Positions 42,722 through 53,175 are shown, counted from the stretch's first letter. The stretch is DNA of 64,000 bases from JBBDMX01 sp040878035 (GCA_040878035.1 JBBDMX010000069.1:23833-87832), one strand, 5' to 3'. Program-made: numbers and translations. The notes: a model not told the origin generated them from the sequence alone.

Positions 42722-43069
42722 TCACTTCTTCTCGTCCACCGCCACGGTAATGTGGCTGGTGCGCTTGAGGATCTGATGCGCCCGCCCGCGATCCTTGGGC
42801 TGGAAGCGCTTCATCGTCGGGCCCTTGTCGATCCGCGCGTCGCTCACGAACAGGCGGCGGACATCGACCTCGGCCTGGTCGGCGTTGGCGACGGCGGCCT
42901 TGAGCGCATCGAGCACGTACTTGGCGCCGCGCTTCTTGGACAGTTCCAGAATCGTCGTCGCCTCGTCGATCTTCCGACCGCGGATCAAGTCCGCCACCAG
43001 GCGGATCTTGCTGGGGCTGATGCGGGCGCCGTAGTGGGTGTTGCTGTAGGGCATATAAGTCTCGTTCAT
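42722..43069 (-). CDS. rplV: Large-subunit ribosomal protein L22
   Basis: 115 aa. GARISPSKIRLVADLIRGRK, LDALKAAVANADQAEVDVRR and KRFQPKDRGRAHQILKRTSH. Lines the exit tunnel. An internal start at MPYSNTHYG (43054) is an alternative. Confidence 0.97.
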   Translation of the reverse strand: MNETYMPYSNTHYGARISPSKIRLVADLIRGRKIDEATTILELSKKRGAKYVLDALKAAVANADQAEVDVRRLFVSDARIDKGPTMKRFQPKDRGRAHQILKRTSHITVAVDEKK

Positions 43070-43095
43070 TTCCGGGGGCTAAGCCGCAAGCGGCT

Positions 43096-43386
43096 TTAGA
43101 CCGAGCCGGTGCTGCGTTGGGCCTTGGTGCCGGCGGTGTGGCCACGGAAAACGCGCGTCGGGGAGAATTCGCCCAGCTTGTGGCCCACCATGTCTTCCGT
43201 CACGTACACGTTGTGAAACACCTTGCCGTTGTGAACCAGAAACGTATGGCCCACAAACTCGGGCACGATGGTGCAGACGCGAGCCCAGGTCTTGACCGGC
43301 TCTTTCCTGCCCATCTGGTTGAGCTTCTCCACCTTGCGGAAGAGCTTCACGTCGACGTAGGGGCCTTTTTTCAGTGATCGTGCCAT
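43096..43386 (-). CDS. rpsS: Small-subunit ribosomal protein S19
   Basis: 96 aa. MARSLKKGPYVDVKLFRKVE, IVPEFVGHTFLVHNGKVFHN and KLGEFSPTRVFRGHTAGTK. Head of the 30S subunit, partner of S13. Confidence 0.97.
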   Translation of the reverse strand: MARSLKKGPYVDVKLFRKVEKLNQMGRKEPVKTWARVCTIVPEFVGHTFLVHNGKVFHNVYVTEDMVGHKLGEFSPTRVFRGHTAGTKAQRSTGSV

Positions 43387-43407
43387 GTTTCAAACCTTGT
43401 CCAGTAC

Positions 43408-43438
43408 CAGACGCTTCGCAGAGCCTCAGCGTCGGCGT
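43408..43438. repeat. GACGCTTCGCAGAGCCTCAGCGTCGGCG repeat (operon copy 4)
   Basis: Fills the rpsS-rplB gap. A related GCCGCAAGCGGC palindrome lies at 43084-43096 in the rplV-rpsS gap. Confidence 0.75.
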
Positions 43439-43455
43439 TGCTTCTGTCATTCGCG

Positions 43456-44310
43456 TCAGAGCACTAGCTGTCCATAGCGGATGCTGCGTCGGCGGCGGAT
43501 AATGCGTTTATCCGAGGCCTTGCCGGGGGTGCGCGTCTTGCCGCCCTTGGCCAACACGCCGGTGGGTGAACAGGGCGGGCGGTTGCCCTTGCTGCGACCC
43601 GAGCCGCCGCCGAGCGGATGGGCGTTATGGCTCATGGCCATGCCGCGGACCGTGGGTCGGATGCCCAGATGACGCGACAAGCCGGCCTTGCCCAGCTTCA
43701 CGTTCTGATGGTCGGTGTTGCCCACCTGGCCGATGGTCGCCTTGCAGTCGATGTTGATCTGCCGCGTCTCACCGGAGGGGAACACCAGGGTGGCCCAGTC
43801 GCCTTCCTTATTAGTCAGGCGGGCGTAAGCACCGGCCGAGCGGCAAAGCTGCCCGCCCCGGCCCGGCACCATCTCGACATTGTGCACGTTCAGGCCCGCG
43901 GGAATGAAGCGCAGCGGCATGGCGTTGCCGACTTCCGGCTCGCCGGCGGCCGTGGTGGCAGTCACCGTCTTGCCGTCGCTCAGGCCGATCGGTGCCAGGA
44001 TGTAGCGCCGCTCGCCGTCGGGGTACTCGATCAGGGCGATGTTGCAGGAACGGTTGGGGTCGTATTCGGTGCCCACGACGGCGCCGACGACGCCATGCTT
44101 GTTGCGCTTAAAGTCGATCAGGCGATAGCGTTGCTTGGCGCCGCCGCCGATGTGCCGGGTGGTGATCACGCCGGTGTGATTGCGTCCGCCGCTTTTGGGC
44201 TTGGGGCGCAAGAGCGACTTCTGCGGCGAGGTCTTGGTCACTTCGCTATAGAGGTTGACCGAGGCGTTGCGCCGGCCGGCACTGGTCTTTTTGTAGATGC
44301 GAATCGCCAT
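43456..44310 (-). CDS. rplB: Large-subunit ribosomal protein L2
   Basis: 284 aa. Peptidyl-transferase region protein. GGRNHTGVITTRHIGGGAKQ, VPGRGGQLCRSAGAYARLT, and the signature HNAHPLGGGSGRSKGNRPPC with the histidine near the active site. Ends KRIIRRRRSIRYGQLVL. Confidence 0.97.
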   Translation of the reverse strand: MAIRIYKKTSAGRRNASVNLYSEVTKTSPQKSLLRPKPKSGGRNHTGVITTRHIGGGAKQRYRLIDFKRNKHGVVGAVVGTEYDPNRSCNIALIEYPDGERRYILAPIGLSDGKTVTATTAAGEPEVGNAMPLRFIPAGLNVHNVEMVPGRGGQLCRSAGAYARLTNKEGDWATLVFPSGETRQINIDCKATIGQVGNTDHQNVKLGKAGLSRHLGIRPTVRGMAMSHNAHPLGGGSGRSKGNRPPCSPTGVLAKGGKTRTPGKASDKRIIRRRRSIRYGQLVL

Positions 44311-44357
44311 GGTTCGGTCTCGTCCAAAGAGGCTAAGCCGCGAGCGGCCAGGAACCT

Positions 44358-44636
44358 TTAGATCAGTTCAATCTTGTCGTCCGGATGCAGTTCCACGGTG
44401 GCACGCTTCCAGTCGGGGGTCTTGGTCTCGCCAAATTTCGTTTTGCGGTACTCACCTTTGCGCACCTGGGTGGCGACTTTGACCACGCGCACGTTGTACA
44501 GCGCGGCCACCGCTTCCTTGATCGCCGCCTTGTCGGCATGCAACGCCACCACGAAGGCATAGCGGTTGCGCGACGCGGCTTCCCAGGTGGACTTCTCGGT
44601 GATCAGCGGACGTTTGATGACGGTAGTGGCGTGCAT
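44358..44636 (-). CDS. rplW: Large-subunit ribosomal protein L23
   Basis: 92 aa. TTVIKRPLITEKSTWEAASR, KAAIKEAVAALYNVRVVKVA and GEYRKTKFGETKTPDWKRAT. Docking site for trigger factor and SRP at the exit tunnel. 2 bp after rplD. Confidence 0.97.
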   Translation of the reverse strand: MHATTVIKRPLITEKSTWEAASRNRYAFVVALHADKAAIKEAVAALYNVRVVKVATQVRKGEYRKTKFGETKTPDWKRATVELHPDDKIELI

Positions 44637-44638
44637 GA

Positions 44639-45337
44639 TTAGACCTCAACCCCCGGTGCAACCCCCGGTTCAACCCCCTGCTCGTGCGCCGCGCCCTTGA
44701 CATCCTTAACCTGCTCGGTCACCTGCTTGACCCAACCGGCAAACGCATCGCGCTCCACCAGCAGGTAGCGGTGATTGAGCAGATCGAACGCGTTGAGGCG
44801 GTCGACCCGGGTGATGCTGATGTTGTCGAGGTTGGCGGCCGAGCGGGCGGGGGAGGTGCGGGTGTCGGCCAGGGCGAAGAGGCAGGAACGGTCGATCTTG
44901 AGCGAGGACAGGAGCTTGGCGAACTGCTTGGTGCTGGGTTTCTCGAACTGGAGCGTGTCGATGAGCTTGATTTCGCCGTCCACGGCCTTGGCCAGAACCG
45001 CGTTGCGGTTGGCCAGGCGGCGCATCTTGACGGGCATGTCCAGGCGCCAGGAGTGGGGCACCTTGCGATGGCCCGGACCGCCGCCCTTCATGATGTTGGT
45101 GCGAAGCGGGCCGCGGCGGGCGTTGCCCGTGTGCTTCTGCTTATAAAGCTTGCGGGTCGAACCTTCGATCTGGTCACGGCCCTTAGTGGCGGCGGTGCCC
45201 TGACGACGGTTGGCGTGGAGACGGACGTACGCCTGCTTGAGCAGCGCCGGGCGCACCTCGCCGCCGAGCACCAGCTCGTCGAGTTGCAGGGTATCCACCT
45301 GCTGACCATCGACATTGAGGACGGGTATCTGGATCAT
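44639..45337 (-). CDS. rplD: Large-subunit ribosomal protein L4
   Basis: About 232 aa from MIQIPVLNVDGQQVDTL at 45337 (AGGTG seven bases upstream; the ATG at 45343 is an alternative). RRQGTAATKGRDQIEGSTRK, NARRGPLRTNIMKGGGPGHR, and LVERDAFAGWVKQVTEQVK. The end (EQGVEPGVAPGVEV) is a short repeat-coded tail. In some bacteria L4 autoregulates this operon; nothing here shows that. Confidence 0.96.
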   Translation of the reverse strand: MIQIPVLNVDGQQVDTLQLDELVLGGEVRPALLKQAYVRLHANRRQGTAATKGRDQIEGSTRKLYKQKHTGNARRGPLRTNIMKGGGPGHRKVPHSWRLDMPVKMRRLANRNAVLAKAVDGEIKLIDTLQFEKPSTKQFAKLLSSLKIDRSCLFALADTRTSPARSAANLDNISITRVDRLNAFDLLNHRYLLVERDAFAGWVKQVTEQVKDVKGAAHEQGVEPGVAPGVEV

Positions 45338-45506
45338 CTTCATTCACCTACGATCCGACGCGCCTTGCGGCTGCCGGTACGTTTTTGTTCGCCGAGAGGC
45401 GGCGTCCCGTGCGGGACTGGTCCGTGCCACCCTTCGACTCGTATCCACGCGGATTGTCGCGGCGTCGCAGTTTCTTGCCGGGGCCTGGTCATCCAGGCCC
45501 TTCGAC

Positions 45507-46190
45507 TTACGACGCCTTAGCAGCGGCGGCTTTGCTCTTGTAAAGCCGCTTGGCCTCCTGAATCATCAGTAAACCCTGCGCGGCCCCGGGCACCGGGCCC
45601 TTGACCAGCAGGAGGTTCTTATCTTTGTCCTTACCCACGATTTCCACACTGCGGACCGTCACGCGATCCGCCCCCATATGACCGGCCATGCGCAGGCCCT
45701 TTTTGGGCCGACCCGAGAAACCGCGGTTGGTCGCCCGGCCGGAAATCGAGCCCGGCGAGCGGTGCTTACGTTCCGTGCCGTGCGAAGCACACAGGCCCTT
45801 GAAGTTGTGCCGCTTCATGCCGCCGGCAAAGCCCTTGCCCTTGCTGGTGCCGACAATGTCAACAAACTTCACGCCCTCGAACACTTCGACCGTCAATTCC
45901 TGGCCCAACTGGCTCGAACCGGCCTGGTCTCCGTCGATCCGCACTTCGCGGTGGAACCGCTTGGGCGCCATGCCGCCCTTGGCGTCGTGGCCGATCTCCT
46001 GCCTCGTCGAGTTACGAGGCTTTAAGTCCTCGAACGCCAACTGAAGCGCATCGTAGCCATCGCTGGCAACGGTCTTGACCTGGCTGACAAAGCAGGGGCC
46101 GGCCTGAATGATGGTGACCGGCACGTTCTTCCCGCCGGCGGTGAAGATGCGAGTCATGCCGATTTTGCGACCTAATAATGCAGCGGTCAT
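45507..46190 (-). CDS. rplC: Large-subunit ribosomal protein L3
   Basis: 227 aa from MTAALLGRKIGMTRIFT at 46190, with GGGAGG upstream. Motifs VPVTIIQAGPCFVSQVKTV, GTSKGKGFAGGMKRHNFKG, HGTERKHRSPGSISGRAT and KKGLRMAGHMGADRVTVRS. One of the first proteins to bind in 50S assembly. The 170-bp gap to rplD shows no further feature. Confidence 0.97.
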   Translation of the reverse strand: MTAALLGRKIGMTRIFTAGGKNVPVTIIQAGPCFVSQVKTVASDGYDALQLAFEDLKPRNSTRQEIGHDAKGGMAPKRFHREVRIDGDQAGSSQLGQELTVEVFEGVKFVDIVGTSKGKGFAGGMKRHNFKGLCASHGTERKHRSPGSISGRATNRGFSGRPKKGLRMAGHMGADRVTVRSVEIVGKDKDKNLLLVKGPVPGAAQGLLMIQEAKRLYKSKAAAAKAS

Positions 46191-46302
46191 CGAGCAAACC
46201 TCCCAGGGGGCCTTTTTCGGCGGATCATGCTTCGAGAGCAGAGGATCACGCCCCTGTTTGATTTCCAAAATTCCCACCCACGGGAGTGGGTGAGCTTTTT
46301 CA

Positions 46303-46611
46303 CTATGCCTTGATCTTCACAAACACGCCGGCGGGCACCACCAGCCGGTTGAGCGCTTCGACGGTGCGAGCATTGGGCTCCCAGATGTCGATGATGCGCT
46401 TGTGCGTGCGGATCTCAAACTGTTCCCGGCTCTTCTTGTCGATGTGCGGGCTGCGCAGCACGGTGTAGCGCTCGATCCGCGTGGGCAGCGGGATCGGGCC
46501 CGACACCTTGGCGTTGGTTCGCTTGGCGTGATCGACGATTTCCTTCGCCGAAGCGTCCAGCGCCTGGTGGTCGTACGCCTCCATCCGTATGCGAATCTTG
46601 CCTGCCGTCAT
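46303..46611 (-). CDS. rpsJ: Small-subunit ribosomal protein S10
   Basis: 102 aa, first gene of the cluster. KIRIRMEAYDHQALDASAKE, KVSGPIPLPTRIERYTVLRS and SPHIDKKSREQFEIRTHKR. Besides its 30S role, S10 is the NusE antitermination factor in other bacteria. AAGGAC precedes the ATG, and a sigma-70 promoter lies about 50 bp upstream. Confidence 0.97.
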   Translation of the reverse strand: MTAGKIRIRMEAYDHQALDASAKEIVDHAKRTNAKVSGPIPLPTRIERYTVLRSPHIDKKSREQFEIRTHKRIIDIWEPNARTVEALNRLVVPAGVFVKIKA

Positions 46612-46665
46612 CGACCGTCCTTATTGACAAAAAGCGGCCCCGCCTGAATGCGGAGAAGATCGGCA

Positions 46666-46693
46666 AGTGTAGCAGAGCGGCCGGCGGTGTCAA
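46666..46693 (-). promoter_or_regulatory. Sigma-70-type promoter of the ribosomal operon
   Basis: On the minus strand: perfect -35 TTGACA, 16-bp spacer, -10 TACACT. Predicted start of transcription near 46659, giving a leader of about 48 nt before rpsJ. Confidence 0.75.
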
Positions 46694-46718
46694 ATCGCCA
46701 CGCCGCGCGATCTCACAT

Positions 46719-46793
46719 CTGAGCCGCGCGGCGTCAGCCCGCGGAATCGAGCGTCGTTGCACCCGATTCCGCGGGCTTACGCCGCGCGGCTCC
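46719..46793. repeat. GAGCCGCGCGGCGTCAGCCCGCGG palindrome (copy 2)
   Basis: Arms of about 28 bp (GAGCCGCGCGGCGTCAGCCC and GGGCTTACGCCGCGCGGCTC plus the CGCGGAATCG/CGATTCCGCG core) around a short loop. It sits directly behind the ribosomal promoter and ends at the assembly gap. A shorter copy is at 20465-20523. Confidence 0.85.
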
Positions 46794-46820
46794 NNNNNNN
46801 NNNCCCCCCCCCCCCCCCCC
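46794..46820. other. Assembly gap: ten Ns followed by 17 Cs
   Basis: N-run at 46794-46803 and homopolymer C at 46804-46820. The true length here is unknown; the adjoining strong palindrome probably stopped the assembler. GCGGCTCC resumes on the right, as if part of another repeat copy. Confidence 0.95.
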
Positions 46821-46842
46821 GCGGCTCCGACTTGCCCCCCCG

Positions 46843-47076
46843 CTACACCCGGTCGTGCGCCCCCACCACCCCCACTTCCGCCGCGCAGTGCGCGCAGCAG
46901 TAATAGTCGCCCTCGTGCTCGACGCCGTGGCCGACGATCCGGCAGCCGCAGTGCGCGCACTTGGGCGCCAAGGCATGAATCGCACACTCAAAACTGTCAA
47001 ACACATGCGTCTGGCCTTCCATGGTGACCTCAAAGCTCTTGTCGTAGTCGTTTCCGCATGTTTCGCATCGTGCCAT
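46843..47076 (-). CDS. Small Cys-rich zinc-binding protein
   Basis: 77 aa. Starts MARCETCGNDYDKSFEVTM, followed by HVFDSFECAIHALAPKCAHC and GCRIVGHGVEHEGDYYCCAHC. The CxxC..C..CxxC pattern with histidines suggests two zinc or other metal sites, like small treble-clef or metallothionein-like proteins. Conserved proteins of this form exist in actinobacteria and planctomycetes (recollection); function unknown. GGGAG precedes the ATG. Confidence 0.8.
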   Translation of the reverse strand: MARCETCGNDYDKSFEVTMEGQTHVFDSFECAIHALAPKCAHCGCRIVGHGVEHEGDYYCCAHCAAEVGVVGAHDRV

Positions 47077-47251
47077 AGCATTGCTCCCATTTTTTGAGGG
47101 TTACGCGACTATCGGGCTTGGGGTTATCCACAACCCCATGGTAAGACCGCGGGAAGCTCCGTCGGCATCGGCATCGCCCTGAGCTTGGGCTAGACAAAGT
47201 GCTGAAACCTCCGCAAACGTCTGGAACGAATCACCGAGCAGTCGGTCCTTT

Positions 47252-47279
47252 TTGACCCCGCACGGTCATTCATTACAAT
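47252..47279 (+). promoter_or_regulatory. Sigma-70-type promoter of ppdK
   Basis: TTGACC, 16-bp spacer, TACAAT. Predicted start near 47286, leader of about 76 nt. The best promoter match on the plus strand in this region. Confidence 0.7.
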
Positions 47280-47361
47280 GTGCGGCTCGCGCGACCGGGC
47301 GCGGCGCCAAGCGCCCCTGCCCTCCCACACCCTCCCCGTTTCATCACAGGAAAGATCGATC

Positions 47362-50136
<2,775 letters not shown>

Positions 50137-50230
50137 CCGGGACGGGGCCAAGCCCTGCCCATTTCAAGCAAACCTTGCCCGTTCCCAGGTTGGCGCAACT
50201 GTCGCCGATCCACAACCCCTGGAGCCCGGG

Positions 50231-50611
50231 CTATTTTTCCTTCACTTCGCGAAAGGCAGGCGCCGAAGCCAAAGTGAACACCACAATCTCCTCACCGCTG
50301 ACGGTGCTGATGTCATGATGCATGCTCACGACCTTGGAGTCGGTGATGCCGAGAATCATGGCCTCCAACAGTGGGCGAGCAGTTTCAACCAGATGGGTCC
50401 GCACCTGCTTGAGCAGGTCACGGCCCTTCTCCGCAGGCAGGGCCTTGACCAGGTGCTGTTCGGCGGCCGTCAAGATCCCCTGCATGCGAACCACGATCAG
50501 ATCGCGGACGAGATGGGCATGAATGGCCTTGGGCCCCCGCCCCATGTACTGTTGCTCGAAACTGCTCATTCCCTCGCAGATGGCCGCCTCGATTTCGCCC
50601 TGAGTTTTCAT
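50231..50611 (-). CDS. MpsC/DUF2294-family protein 1
   Basis: 126 aa from MKTQGEIEAAICEGMSSF at 50611. Family motifs: QQYMGRGPKAIHAHLVRDL, VRMQGILTAAEQHLVKALP, RTHLVETARPLLEAMI and ITDSKVVSMHHDISTVSGEE. DUF2294 proteins are annotated in some databases as MpsC, part of a proposed Na+-dependent membrane-potential system; that assignment is not well tested. No membrane segment. Divergent from a second family member 318 bp away. Confidence 0.82.
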   Translation of the reverse strand: MKTQGEIEAAICEGMSSFEQQYMGRGPKAIHAHLVRDLIVVRMQGILTAAEQHLVKALPAEKGRDLLKQVRTHLVETARPLLEAMILGITDSKVVSMHHDISTVSGEEIVVFTLASAPAFREVKEK

Positions 50612-50696
50612 GATGGCCCTTGATCGGTGCAAGTCTCATTGCTGCCGTTTGGGCAGACATGTTATCCCATTCAAATCGCGGCTTCAAGAGGCCCGC

Positions 50697-50725
50697 TTGC
50701 TATTCCCAGGCCGGGGTGCTACAGT
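50697..50725 (+). promoter_or_regulatory. Candidate promoter for the small RNA or leader
   Basis: TTGCTA, 17-bp spacer, TACAGT. Lies in the divergent MpsC gap and would start transcription near 50732. Confidence 0.45.
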
Positions 50726-50731
50726 ACGAGT

Positions 50732-50882
50732 TCAGCGGAGCGCGCAGGCAGCAATAGAAAGAAGTTTGGCTCCGCGTCGGATGACTACTTGAAGGGCAGG
50801 TCGCTGCGGCGACTGGCCCGTGAATGAGTAAGCCGATGTGGTTTGGCACCTTTGGGTGTCGAACCACATCGGCTTTTTTTTT
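50732..50882 (+). ncRNA. Candidate small RNA or attenuated leader between divergent MpsC genes
   Basis: A promoter-like motif (50697-50725) and a very strong intrinsic terminator (50830-50882) bound about 150 nt with no convincing coding frame (the only frame, from 50824, runs through the terminator). Either a free small RNA or a leader that ends early and controls the MpsC gene at 50929. Contains TGGCTCCGCG and CTGCGGCGACTGG segments that could form further stems. No known RNA family recognised. Confidence 0.45.
50830..50882 (+). terminator. Strong intrinsic terminator
   Basis: 21-bp stem (50830-50850 with 50855-50875; first 14 pairs perfect, two G-T pairs higher up), TTTG loop, and nine Ts (50874-50882). 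It lies 47 bp upstream of the second MpsC start, so it ends a transcript before that gene, not after one. Confidence 0.88.
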
Positions 50883-50928
50883 GGCCCCCGTATCGATGCG
50901 GAGGACACGACGCTCAGGGATGAACACC

Positions 50929-51363
50929 ATGGCAACTGACCTCACCATAGCACAGCAGGTGGCGCAAGTAGCCAGAGCGTTCCAACAGCAGCGGACCGGC
51001 CATGCTCCCAGCGCGGTAACAGTGGTTCTGAGCAAAGACACGCTGGTGATCACGTTGCACGGCGCCTTGACGCCCGCCGAGCAGGCCCTGGCCAACAATC
51101 CGGCCGGTGCCGCACAAGTGCAGGAGTTTCACCGCAAGCTCTTCGCCAGTGACTCGGATGAAATACGGCAGGCGATCAAGCGGATCACCGGCGTGGAGGT
51201 GCGCGAGGCGGCCGCGGAGGTCGAGACGAAATCCGGAACGGTGGTGCATGCCTTCACCAGCGGCGCCATGGTGCAGGTGTTCCTGCTGGCGGAACACATC
51301 TCCGCGAAAAAGTGGAATGAAGTGGTGACTGACCTCAAGGGGGGGGCCAACCGATCGCAGTAA
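50929..51363 (+). CDS. MpsC/DUF2294-family protein 2
   Basis: 144 aa from MATDLTIAQQVAQVARAF at 50929 (AGGG nine bases upstream; ATG 50920 possible). Same fold pattern as the divergent gene: LSKDTLVITLHGALTPAEQA, FHRKLFASDSDEIRQAIKRI, TGVEVREAAAEVETKSGTVV and VQVFLLAEHISAKKWN, but with clear sequence divergence. Transcription from upstream would meet the terminator at 50830-50882. Confidence 0.75.
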   Translation: MATDLTIAQQVAQVARAFQQQRTGHAPSAVTVVLSKDTLVITLHGALTPAEQALANNPAGAAQVQEFHRKLFASDSDEIRQAIKRITGVEVREAAAEVETKSGTVVHAFTSGAMVQVFLLAEHISAKKWNEVVTDLKGGANRSQ

Positions 51364-51569
51364 GGACCGCTGAGGTCGCAGCAGAGAAGGATGGGTGCTG
51401 GCCGCCGGTTGAGTGCGGCCAGGTCGTGACCGAGATTCAAGAGAAACCCCCGCCCTCCCCGGAAACCCGCCTGGATGTACCGGAAAGGCCAAAAACGTCG
51501 CAATACACCCAATAGAGAGTGTCTCCGTTGGTCTGATGGAAACTTGGTACCTCTAAAGGAACAGTGAAG

Positions 51570-52181
51570 ATGACTCGCCACTTAATCGGGATTCTGGTTC
51601 TATCCGCCATCATGATGGTCTCGGGCTGCGGAGATGGTTCGACCGCCAGCGAAGACGCGGCTGCGGCAGAGCGTGCGTTGGGCACCGCCACGGCTCAGGC
51701 TCTGGCGGACACCCAAACTGCCGCCAACCTCAAGGCTGCCGCCGACACGAAGGCCGCTGCCGACAAGGCTACGGCCGACACCAAGGCTGCCGCCGACCAG
51801 GCTGCGGCCCAAGCCCAGGTGGTGGCTGACCGTATGGACGCCGCTGCCGCCAAGGCCACGGCTGACCAAGCTGCGGCCGATGCCAAGGCTGGCACCGACG
51901 CGCGGATTGCCGCTGATCTCAAGCTTGCGACCGACGCCAAGGAAGCCGCTGACGCCGTCGCCAAATCCGCCACTGAAGCCAACAAGATCAAGGCGACTTC
52001 ACTGTTGGATCAGCTTCTGCAATATATCAAGGACAATAAACTCGATGCTGCCCAGATAGCGCTTGCCGAACTTGACGGCATGAAGGGATCACTTCCTGCC
52101 TCACTCCAGGAAAAGGTCGAGAGCGCCCGGGCTGCGCTGAACGCCAAAAAAACAGCGGCAAATCAAACCCCAGCAGGATGA
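51570..52181 (+). CDS. Ala-rich repeat lipoprotein (LEA/Lpp-like)
   Basis: 203 aa from MTRHLIGILVLSAIMM at 51570, AAAGGA upstream. Signal peptide with lipobox VSGC (Cys near residue 20). Residues 27-140 are Ala/Asp/Lys heptad-like repeats (AAADTKAAADKATADTKAAA), predicted to form a long helix or coiled coil. A C-terminal helical segment LLDQLLQYIKDNKLDAAQIA follows. The pattern recalls LEA-like desiccation proteins and murein lipoprotein; function inferred only. Confidence 0.75.
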   Translation: MTRHLIGILVLSAIMMVSGCGDGSTASEDAAAAERALGTATAQALADTQTAANLKAAADTKAAADKATADTKAAADQAAAQAQVVADRMDAAAAKATADQAAADAKAGTDARIAADLKLATDAKEAADAVAKSATEANKIKATSLLDQLLQYIKDNKLDAAQIALAELDGMKGSLPASLQEKVESARAALNAKKTAANQTPAG

Positions 52182-52524
52182 TATTTCATGAAAGACTTCC
52201 TGAGACATCCCGAGTTGATGCATCCGTCGGCGGCCTCGCCACGGCCTGGCGACCCTCAGGCCGTCTCGCTCACGCCCCCGGCCTCGGAGGCCCCGGTGGC
52301 CCCCCATCCCCTGCATCCGCCGGGAATTCAGGAATCCACGCAGTTGCTGGCACTTCCGCGCCAGCCAGCCGAAGTGGCGCCAGGCCGAACGCCAACCATG
52401 AGGTAGGGGGCTCGACCCCGCCAAGGCTCGGCACGCGGCGCGGCACTTGCTCGCATCGCCGATGTCGTTTCACCAGAGCCGGATGTCGAAGCATACTCGA
52501 TGACTCATTTGCAGGGAGCGCATG
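52182..52524. other. Gap with no supported gene
   Basis: Short frames exist on both strands but none looks like protein. 52260-52300 has a GGCCTCGGAGGCC palindrome. A GGTAGGGGGCTCGACCCCGCC stretch near 52399-52421 looks like a tRNA T-arm but no cloverleaf can be drawn around it. Confidence 0.5.
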
Positions 52525-52851
52525 ATGCTGATCTTGACCAGACGACAACAGGAATCGGTAGTCGTCGGAGGGTGCGACGGCTCGGGGGGCACGCTCAAAG
52601 TCACCGTGCTGGAGGTGCGGGGCAACTCGGTCAGACTGGGTTTCGACGGGCCGACCCAGATTGCCGTCCATCGCCTGGAGGTATGGCAGCGCCTGGCCGC
52701 AGCGGCGCAAGGTCCAGGGCAACCAGCGGCTGCACAGGCCGCCCCCAACGCCTACCAATCTGCTCCCGAGCAGGGAGCCAGGACGCCAGTGGTGGGCACA
52801 TACCGAGGGGCTGCTAACAGGACATCGGCACCCCAGCCGCTGTGTACTTAA
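52525..52851 (+). CDS. csrA: CsrA-family carbon storage regulator with extended tail
   Basis: RNA-binding repressor or activator of translation that recognises GGA motifs in leaders. 108 aa from MLILTRRQQESVVVGG at 52525, with AGGGAG upstream. The CsrA core is residues 1-58 (LKVTVLEVRGNSVRLGFDGP, then IAVHRLEVWQRL). The remaining 50 residues are Ala/Gln/Pro-rich; typical CsrA ends near residue 60-70. In many bacteria CsrA controls flagellin and flagellar genes, so a link with the flagellar operon is possible. Confidence 0.88.
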   Translation: MLILTRRQQESVVVGGCDGSGGTLKVTVLEVRGNSVRLGFDGPTQIAVHRLEVWQRLAAAAQGPGQPAAAQAAPNAYQSAPEQGARTPVVGTYRGAANRTSAPQPLCT

Positions 52852-52923
52852 GGCGACGGCCTGCCGTGACGGTCACGGCAATGGCGCCCCGCAAGTAGTC
52901 AACTTACTCGAAGGGAGCTGACA

Positions 52924-53079
52924 TTGATCTGGACTGTTTTTCTCGTGCTTCTAGTGTTGTGGCTGCTTGGCTTTCTAACGTCCTACACCTTTGGCGGGTT
53001 GATCCATCTCCTGCTGCTGGTGGCGCTGATCGTGCTGGTCATACGCCTGTTCCAGGGTGGACGCAGACTTTCGATGTAA
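52924..53079 (+). CDS. lmo0937-family small membrane protein
   Basis: 51 aa, starts at a TTG codon (52924) eight bases after GGGAG. Two membrane helices: TVFLVLLVLWLLGFLTSY and the segment FGGLIHLLLLVALIVLVIRL, ending FQGGRRLSM. The W-x-LG-x5-YTFGGLIH pattern is the family signature. Members are associated with stress or virulence gene sets; no molecular function known. Confidence 0.8.
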   Translation: MIWTVFLVLLVLWLLGFLTSYTFGGLIHLLLLVALIVLVIRLFQGGRRLSM

Positions 53080-53175
53080 GGGGACGTCGCCGCGGACCTG
53101 GCCGCTGGCCTTGCCCAAGGGCATCGCCGACGCCGGGCACCGCTGAATGCTTTGAACTATCAAAAGGAGTTTCCC

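Noticed and set aside
52395..52425. tRNA-like T-arm (GGGGGCTCGACCCC)
   Set aside because: No acceptor, D-arm or anticodon arm can be built from the flanks. I found no tRNA or rRNA gene in the window, though I could not run a covariance search.
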